From the NCBI GenBank assembly GCA_024220525.1, contig JAMYWO010000622.1:1-12844 (forward strand): DNA of 12,844 bases. Direction: 5' to 3'. The stretch is from Cochliopodium minus. Lineage: Eukaryota > Discosea > Himatismenida > Cochliopodiidae. Shown here one piece after another: positions 1 to 6,052 of the stretch (within the stretch, counting starts at the first letter, position 1; every line of letters starts with the position of its first letter). The translations under genes and the position numbers were made by a program. Under the pieces are notes generated by a model. It saw only the letters and a program-made list of their open reading frames with translations, did no database searches and had not been told where the DNA came from.

Positions 1-147
1 TTAGCATTATTTTTATATCATTCTCTATTCCAATCTATCTATCCATAAATGAAAAGATATATCTCATTGATTTTACATGGGATTAAAAAAGTTTTAAAAT
101 AAAAAAATTTATAAATTCAATAAAATAAATTTTAAATTTTTAAACAG
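1..147 (+). other. Non-coding, probably the intron 5' of the Ras-A switch II exon
   Basis: AT-rich sequence ending in a clean acceptor (taaacag, AG at 146-147) directly before the first recognisable Ras-A exon. In the two complete Ras genes the exon coding for LLDILDTAG lies only about 50-60 nt upstream of the matching acceptor. Here no such exon is readable, so either this intron is longer and starts outside the window or the 5' half of Ras-A is missing. Residues read from 45-83 faintly resemble [10 protein letters not shown] but are too diverged to annotate. Confidence 0.5.
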
Positions 148-443
148 GGCAAGACGAACACTTATCATTTAGAGGTTTCAAATGAACTTATTTTTTAGAG
201 GTTTGATTAAATTTTTTTGTTGATTTCAAAAGACCAATATTTTTGGGGAGGACAAGGGTTTTTGATAGTCTACAGTATAACTCGTAGAGATTCTTATGAT
301 GAAGTTCCTACTTTTAGACAACAAATATTGAGAGTGAAAGATTGTGATTCCGTACCTATTGTAAAAAATATTTTTTTGTATTCTTAATTTTTATTTAATT
401 TATGTTTTTTGTTTTTATTTGCTATTTTTTTAATATGTTAACT

Positions 444-480
<37 letters not shown>

Positions 481-897
481 ATTTTTTATTTTATTTTTTG
501 TTTTTGTTTATTTTTTATTCAAATTTTTTTTTTTAAAATTATTTTTTAGGTAATAGTTGGAAATAAATGTGATTTAGAAGATGAGAGGGAAGTTGCAACT
601 GGAGAAGGAAAGGATCTTGCAAAATCATTTGAGTGTCTTTTTTACGAAACTTCCGCAAAAACAAGAATTAATGTTGGTATGAAAATATTCTTTTTTTTTT
701 AAATTGAAATTTGTAAATAAATTTTTTTAAAGAGGAAATTATGTTTGAATGTGTAAGGAAAATTAAAAGAAAGACAATAACATGTGGAATCAATGTAAAA
801 CTTTTTATTCCTCTTTTTTTTTGTTTGTTATTTATTGAATTTTTTTTTTTGAAAGCCTTATCCAAGAAAAGGAAAGAAAGATTGTTTGTTATTTTGA
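148..897 (+). CDS. Ras-family small GTPase Ras-A, 3' part (switch II to CaaX)
   Basis: This is the C-terminal two thirds of a Ras GTPase, a membrane-anchored GTP switch. Proposed exons are 148-174, 233-360, 550-676, 733-794 and 856-897, all with GT..AG introns and a continuous frame giving about 128 residues. Visible motifs are switch [14 protein letters not shown] with the catalytic Gln present, the base-specificity motif NKCD, ETSAK, and a basic tail ending CLLF with TGA stop. A CaaX box ending in Phe predicts prenylation, more likely geranylgeranylation. The P-loop and switch I exons are not in the window. It has both the intron at NV/EE (677-732) and the one before the tail (795-855), so it keeps the fullest intron set of the three copies over this part. 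It is likely functional if the 5' half exists upstream; otherwise it is a truncated copy. Confidence 0.88.
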
Positions 898-1019
898 TTC
901 AAAATTAGTTTCAAATTAAAATTTTGAGATTACTGTTTTATTTGGGGTTTTCTTTCACAATTTTAAATAAATTTAATGACATTTTTTTGAAAAGAATTTT
1001 CAGTATTAATCGAAGTATT

Positions 1020-1095
1020 TATTAAAATTTAAATTGTTTAAAGGTGTAAATAGAAATATTGTGAAGAAAACTTGAAATGAGAGGATAATTTATTC
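1020..1095 (-). repeat. Inverted, degraded fragment of Ras intron 1
   Basis: The reverse complement of Ras-B intron 1 (about 1476-1525) aligns collinearly here through four short blocks: ATTAAAAT, TGTAAATA, TGTGAAGA and the 15-mer AGAGGATAATTTATT at 1080-1094, which is the exact reverse complement of 1476-1490. The middle two blocks lie the same distance apart (23 nt end to end, 17 identical). About 15 nt is inserted before the last block. I read this as a leftover of an inverted Ras duplicate. The alignment was made by eye in low-complexity DNA, so it is tentative. Confidence 0.5.
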
Positions 1096-1104
1096 TTTTT
1101 TTTT

Positions 1105-1302
1105 CTTTTTTTTTGAATCTTCTTCAAAAACAAGATACAATTTTGAAAAAAAGTTTTAATCATGAAAAAGGAAAAAAGAATTAATGAAATCAACCCACTT
1201 GGTAATCAAACACAAAAAAATGTGGAATTGATGTAATATAAAAAACTGTTAAATTTCTTTTAATTTAATAGACAAGTTCAAAGGGGTTGTGAATTATTTT
1301 GA
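1105..1302 (+). pseudogene. Decayed 3' end of a Ras gene
   Basis: From 1115 the sequence matches the Ras-B exon coding for ESSAKTR, with a single change over 21 nt (GAATCTTCT-CAAAAACAAGA core). It continues in parallel with the rest of that exon but carries in-frame stops, substitutions and small indels. TGTGGAATTGAT (1221-1232) matches the CGI codons before the last Ras intron. An intron-like stretch of about 39 nt follows, ending in AG at 1270-1271. The last codons, 1282-1302, read R G C E L F stop, identical in sequence to the Ras-B CaaX tail but shifted in frame relative to the upstream piece. No P-loop, switch or NKxD exon accompanies it. It is a dead 3' fragment between two better-preserved copies. 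Confidence 0.82.
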
Positions 1303-1396
1303 ATATCTAAAGAATTGTTGAGTTTTTATTTTCCATAAATAGAAAAGTAATTTTGAATTAAATTAATAAAAAAAAAAATTGAAAGAAAAATTTCAA

Positions 1397-2587
1397 ATGA
1401 CAGAATACAAATTGGTGGTATTGGGAGGGGGAGGTGTTGGGTAGAAATTATGATTTTTTAAATTATCCTTCATTCAATAAATTATCCTCTTCACATCTAA
1501 TTTATTTACATTCATTTTAATATACAAACAAGAAAATCTTCATTGGTGATACAATTGGTCCAAAATCATTTTGTTGAAGGTATTGAAAGGATAATATTCA
1601 AAATAAAACGAATTTTAATTTTTAATTCTCTGTTAGAATATGATCCAACTATTGAAGATTCTTATCGAAAAAGAGTAACAATAGATGAAGAATCATGTTT
1701 GTTGGATATTCTTGATACTGCTGGCAAATAAAAATATTTTTTGGAAATTCAAATTAAATTTTAAATTTTTTTAACCCAAAATCAGGGCCAGAAGAATTTA
1801 CTCAAATGAGATGTAATAATACAATTTAATTGGAAAATATTTCAACATTAATTCATCTTTTTAAAATGAAAAGACCAATATTATAAGGGAGGACAAGGGT
1901 TTATGATAGTGTACAGTATAACAAGTAGAGACTCTTTTGATGAAGTTTCTACTTTTAGAAATGAAATATTGGAAGTGAAAGATTATGATTCCGTACCTAT
2001 TGTAAAAAAATAATTTTTTTGTATTCTTAATTTTAATTTTTGTTATTTGTTTTTGTCATAATTTTTTATTAATTAAAAGTTTTTTCTATTTAAATTTAAA
2101 TTTTTTTGAATTTTTAATAAATTTAATTAAATTTAACAATTTTATTTAAATATCTTTATTTTTAAATTTTTAAAATTTTTTATTTATATTTTTAAGTTTT
2201 ATTTGTTATTTAAAGTTTTTATTTTTCAAAAAGTTTTTTTTTATTTAAATTTTTCTTTTTTCTAACTTTTTATTTCTTTTGCAGGTATTGGTCGGAAATA
2301 AATGTGATTTAGAAGATGAAAGAGCAGTGACAAAGGGAGAAGGTCAAGATCTAGCGAAAACGTTTGGGTGTCCTTTTTTTGAATCTTCTGCAAAAACAAG
2401 AATTAATGTTGAAGAAAGTTTTTATGAAAATGTAAGACAAATAAGAAAAAAATCTGATAATGTAGTAAGATGTGGAATTCGAGTAAAAAACAATTCAATG
2501 CTTTTTAATATTTCTTTTTTAATTTCTTTTTTATTTTTGGAAAAAAAAAAAAAGGCACAACCAAGAAAGGGATGCGAATTGTTTTAA
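1397..2587 (+). CDS. Ras-family small GTPase Ras-B, complete, substituted at Gln61
   Basis: Seven exons (1397-1440, 1533-1579, 1637-1723, 1786-1812, 1874-2001, 2285-2482, 2555-2587) sum to 564 nt, giving 187 aa. It opens [17 protein letters not shown], so the P-loop is intact with Gly12 and Gly13. Switch [10 protein letters not shown] is intact, followed by [14 protein letters not shown] (116-119), ESSAK and a C-terminal CELF CaaX box. Two switch II residues are odd: human Ras Gln61 is Pro (codon GG|G CCA) and Asp69 is Tyr (codon split T|AC across an intron). The intron before this exon has a GC donor (1724). The intron at NV/EE present in the other copies is absent. By established Ras biochemistry, loss of Gln61 impairs GTP hydrolysis. 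The protein could be a constitutively loaded variant, a specialised paralogue or a gene starting to decay. The start is preceded by an A-rich leader. Confidence 0.9.
1480..1507 (+). other. Conserved intron 1 block shared by Ras-B and Ras-C
   Basis: The first 8 bases are AATTATCC, and 25 of 28 positions match 5114-5141 in intron 1 of Ras-C. The rest of the intron is not alignable. A weaker partial copy starts at 1461 (AATTATCCTTCA). This may be an intronic regulatory or splicing element, or slow decay after duplication. Confidence 0.6.
1724..1785 (+). other. GC-AG intron in Ras-B before the switch II exon
   Basis: Reading frame and homology to Ras-C (intron 5366-5417, donor gttaga) fix this intron after GCT G. 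The donor here is gcaaat, the acceptor atcag. Every other intron proposed in the window begins with GT. It may be a weak but usable GC-AG site or a mutation that damages splicing. Confidence 0.72.
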
Positions 2588-2716
2588 GAAAAAATTTTTA
2601 AAATAAAAAATTGTTTTAAAGTGTCTTTTTCATTCCATCAAATAATTTAAAATTTCAATTTGGATTTAATAATAAATAAAAATAAATTAAAAAAATTCTG
2701 AAGAAAAAGAAAAAAA
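2588..2716 (+). other. Short spacer between Ras-B and the kelch gene
   Basis: 129 bp of AT-rich DNA with several AATAAA-like motifs (run of aataaataaaaataaat near 2667-2687) suitable for Ras-B polyadenylation. It ends in an A-rich leader directly before the kelch start codon. No coding sequence is seen. Confidence 0.55.
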
Positions 2717-4960
2717 ATGATGAGAGCTCTAATTCTTTTGATTGCTTTATATCTCAGCATGATTCATGCTGCATCTTGGGTTAACCTTACATATACAGGG
2801 ATACCAGTAAATCAAAGAAAAATATATTTTCTATAATTTATTAAATTCCTTTCAAATATTACCGTTAGATTCATCCATATCACAGATCTGAAAATTCTTT
2901 GTAATATCTTTTCATATTTTACTCTATTACCTTCAATAATGCATAATTTAATCAAATCAGGGCTTTAATTCCTAATTTCGGATGGTATATCTTTGGAGGA
3001 TTTGGAGGGGATAAATTGACTGGTATGATAGATCTCTTTTTTTTCTGATTTTCTTTTTGACGTTTTATAAAACGAAAATTATTTTTTAAAAATCTTTTCA
3101 AATATAACTGACCCATTTCTCACTTTATAGATTGTTTTTGGGTACTAATTTTTGATTGTTATTGAATTGGAGTAATCAATCTTTTCAAAAAAAAAAAAGA
3201 ATTTCACAGCATCTCAAAGTTTATATCAAAGATATACCCAATATGTAAGTTAATTAAACAGAAATAAATTCAAGATAACAACTAATCTTAACATTTATTA
3301 AATCATTAAAGGCATATACCGAGGGTAAATGAGTTATCAAAACAAATAAGAAAAATTAACTTTATATAAAAAAAATTAGGAGGACCATCGTAAGAAAATT
3401 AATTGGCATCAACAATTCTCATAATAATATACTTTTAAACTTGAAATTATTTGTTTTAATTTTTTTTATTTTAAATTTATAAATTCTTAAATTCAATTTA
3501 TTTTGAAATAACAAAAAACCAAAAAAATTTTAATAAAAGAGGGAGATATGGGCACAGAGCACAGTTCAACGAAAAGCTGAACAAGTTCATGACATTCGGA
3601 GGAAAAGGAGAAAACAGACTGTACGACTCCCTCTACGTGTATCACTTCCCAACAAGCAAATGGAGAATGGACGCATACGTTACCGCTCCATCAGCAAGAG
3701 CATTCCACACCTTTAACAACTTACCTGACGGAAACGTTTTGACTTTTGGTGGGCAAAATCATGACAATGCTCCTTTGGCTGATAATTGGTTGTACAACCC
3801 TCTCGCTAATTTGTGGCACAAGGCTTCTCCTTCTAAGAGTCCTTCCAGAAGATATTCTCATTGCGCTTCTTCTTATGACAACGGTGTAATTATTTTTAAT
3901 TATATTTTATTTATCAAATTCATTTTTAATTATTTTTTATTATTTTATTATTTGATTTTTATTTTATTATTTTATTTTTATTTTATTATGTTATTACTTT
4001 TTATTTTTTATTTTATTTATTTTATTTATCAAATTTATTTTATTTATCAAATTTATCAAATTTATCAAATTTATCAAATTTATTTATTTATTTATTTTAT
4101 TTTATTTCATTTTATTTATTTTATTTATTTATTTTTTATTGTTTTTTATTTTATTTGTTTTTTAAAACTTATAATTTTTTTGAATTTCCGTATCGTATTT
4201 AATTTTTATTTCATAACCTTTTTTATTCATTTTTTATATTTATTTGTTATTATTAATTTTTTTAATATGTCAAATTTATTCCATACATAATTTTTAAATT
4301 GTTTTATCCTTTTTAGGTAATCTTGTTTGGAGGAACAGATGGAAACAACCTTTACAATGACGTGTGGATTTACCAAAATAACGATTGGGTGGCAATCAAC
4401 ACTACCTCCACCCCTCCTCCTGCAAGAAAATCTTTTTCTTGTGCTGCTTTTAGCAACGGAACCTTTGTAATCTATGGTGGTGACAATAACAAAGGTATAC
4501 TTTTTATTTATTTTTAATTTTTAATTTCAATTTTATATATTTCAATTTTTTATGTTTTATGTTTTTAGAATTTTATTTATTTCATATTTTTTATTTTTTA
4601 ATTTCTTTATTCATTTATTATTTATTTTTTAATTTCTTTATTTAAATATTGTTTATTTAAATATTTACATTTATTAATTTATAATTTCTTTATTCATTTA
4701 TTATTTATTTTTTTAAAATTATTTTAATTTTTTTTTTTATTAATTTTTTATTTGAAGATATTTTTAACGATATTTGGGTGTTCGATTTGACTAGCAGAGC
4801 ATGGAAAACGTACTCCAACTTGAGTGTCTTGCCTTCCCCTGCTAGAACCAACCTCGGTTACTCTGCAATTGTAGACAACTCCTTTTATGTCTTTGGTGGA
4901 GCTCCAACCATCTCTTACGAAGATAATGTTTTGAATGATATTTGGAAATTTACTTTTTGA
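2717..4960 (+). CDS. Secreted kelch-repeat protein, six blades, nine exons
   Basis: Nine exons (2717-2806, 2869-2900, 2961-3022, 3210-3244, 3312-3324, 3380-3389, 3540-3885, 4317-4494, 4758-4960) total 969 nt, giving 322 aa. Residues 1-18 form a signal peptide (MMR, hydrophobic core, cleavage after HA/A), so the protein should enter the secretory pathway. Six kelch double-Gly motifs follow: YIFGG 50-54, MTFGG 98-102, LTFGG 148-152, ILFGG 198-202, VIYGG 247-251, YVFGG 299-303. Each has the usual upstream P..R and, from the second on, a downstream aromatic strand. The first blade lacks the usual Trp there. The N-terminal SWVNL strand and the C-terminal NDIWKF strand could close a six-bladed propeller. 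Sequons NLT23, NTT224, NGT243 and NLS276 fit glycosylation. No enzyme motif, transmembrane segment or second domain is seen, so its partner is unknown. Either of the first two Met codons could start it. Confidence 0.87.
3312..3324 (+). other. 13-nt microexon of the kelch gene
   Basis: GCA TAT ACC GAG G lies between an acceptor (attaaag) and a donor (gtaaat). It enters at phase 0 and leaves at phase 1, supplying A-Y-T-E plus the first base of a Gly codon. It is required to keep the frame and to complete the kelch stretch TEGGPSGRYGHR. Confidence 0.68.
3380..3389 (+). other. 10-nt microexon of the kelch gene
   Basis: GA GGA CCA TC lies between aaattag and gtaaga. It enters at phase 1 and leaves at phase 2, giving G-G-P and two bases of Ser. 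Together with the 13-nt exon it restores the GGPSGR loop typical of kelch blades. Neither microexon alone preserves the frame. Confidence 0.66.
3886..4316 (+). repeat. T-rich kelch intron with a 9-bp tandem repeat
   Basis: Intron of 431 nt made of TTTAT-type simple sequence. At 4043-4078 there are four perfect copies of TTTATCAAA. The intron stays open in the kelch frame for about 400 nt, until TAA at 4288, because T-rich DNA rarely makes stops. Retention would add a very hydrophobic tail, but the downstream kelch exons show that it is normally removed. Confidence 0.7.
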
Positions 4961-5036
4961 ATTAAAAAGTTTTCAAAATTTTTTTTTTATTTTTTAATTT
5001 TTTATTTTATTTAATTTATTTTTAAATTAAAAAAAA

Positions 5037-5970
5037 ATGAACGAAGAGTATAAATTGGTTGTATTGGGGAGTGGAGGTGTTGGGTAATAATATCAATTCA
5101 GATTTTGTTAATTAATTATCCTCAACACATTTAATTTATTTCATCACTCAATCCAAAAACAAGAAAATCTGCATTGGTAATACAATTTGTTCAAAATCAT
5201 TTTGAAGAAGGTTATGAAATGGAGAAAATATTTAAAGAAAATTTAACTAAAATTCTAAAATTATTTAATTCTCTTTAGAATATGATCCAACTATTGAAGA
5301 TTCTTACAGAAAACAAGTAATCATTGATGATAGAATTTGTTTGTTGGATATCCTAGATACTGCTGGTTAGAGTTTTTAATTAAAAAAGATTAAAATATAA
5401 TTTATTAATTGAAAAAGGAAGTGAAGAATACAGTGCAATGAGAGGTGAAAAAAAAAAGTGCAAAAGATTCATTTTCAAATTAATTTTTATTTTGTTACAG
5501 ACCAATACATCTTATCATCAGTGGGATTCATAATTGTTTATGATATTTGCAACAGGTTTTCTTTTGAAGATGTCAATGGTTTTGTAGAAAAAATATTTAA
5601 AGTCAAAGATAATGATAGAGTACCAATGGTAACATTTTTTTTAAATATTCAATTTAATTTTAAAAATCAAAAAAAAAGACAATTGTTGGAAACAAAATTG
5701 ACCTAGAAGATCAAAGAGTGGTTAAAAAAGAAGAAGGTTATAATTTGGCTCAAGAATATCGTGCTTCTTTTTTTGAAACTTCTGCAAAAGTAAAAATCAA
5801 TGTAGGTAATTTTTTTTTATTTTACATTTTTTTTTAAATTTTTTTTTTTTAAATTTTTTTTTTTAAAAGAGGAAACATTTTTTAGTGTAATAAGAAATAT
5901 TAATAAAAGTTGTGGTATTGGAGCAAGACCAAGAGAACAAAAAACAAAGCAAGGATGTGGATTATTTTGA
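5037..5970 (+). CDS. Ras-family small GTPase Ras-C, complete, Ser at Gln61
   Basis: Seven exons (5037-5083, 5164-5210, 5279-5365, 5418-5444, 5501-5628, 5679-5805, 5870-5970) total 564 nt, 187 aa, all with GT..AG introns. The protein opens [18 protein letters not shown]. It has intact switch [18 protein letters not shown] with Ser at the Gln61 position, NKID, ETSAK and a C-terminal CGLF CaaX box. The region after switch II (YILSSVGF) departs from the YxxGGQGF of the other two copies. The first four introns match Ras-B in position and phase. The NV/EE intron is kept and the last intron is lost. It is more diverged from Ras-A and Ras-B than those are from each other. With Gln61 replaced, intrinsic hydrolysis is expected to be low, as in Rap-type GTPases, which carry Thr there and use an unusual GAP mechanism. 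It lies 76 bp after the kelch stop. Confidence 0.91.
5114..5141 (+). other. Conserved intron 1 block in Ras-C
   Basis: Partner of the Ras-B intron block at 1480-1507, with 25 of 28 identical positions. It lies about 20 nt upstream of the acceptor, against about 25 nt in Ras-B, so spacing is also similar. Confidence 0.6.
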
Positions 5971-6052
5971 AAGAGAAAAAATAAAAATCAAAAAAAAAAA
6001 ATCAAAATATTTTTTTTTAACTAAAAAATTTAATAAATAATTAAACAATTAA
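5971..6052. terminator. Convergent 3' flanks of Ras-C and the PHO88-like gene
   Basis: 82 bp separate two stop codons facing each other. AATAAA at 5980-5985 lies 10 nt past the Ras-C stop and could be its polyadenylation signal. No clear separate signal for the minus-strand gene was picked out. The two 3' ends probably overlap. Confidence 0.4.

Noticed and set aside
1-90. Possible decayed Ras exon 3 ([10 protein letters not shown]-like) upstream of Ras-A
   Set aside because: About 19 of 30 nt match near 45-74, and the spacing to the next exon fits, but the flanks do not align, the DTAG codons are absent, and AT-rich sequence gives such matches easily.
668-865. Minus-strand ORF of 65 codons over Ras-A
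   Set aside because: Lies antisense to confirmed Ras exons and introns and consists of K/I/F-rich residues from simple sequence.
1051-1090. Reading 1051-1090 as a relic of the NKCDLEDER exon in forward orientation
   Set aside because: The inverted intron 1 alignment explains the same bases better, with a 15-bp exact block and collinear flanking blocks.
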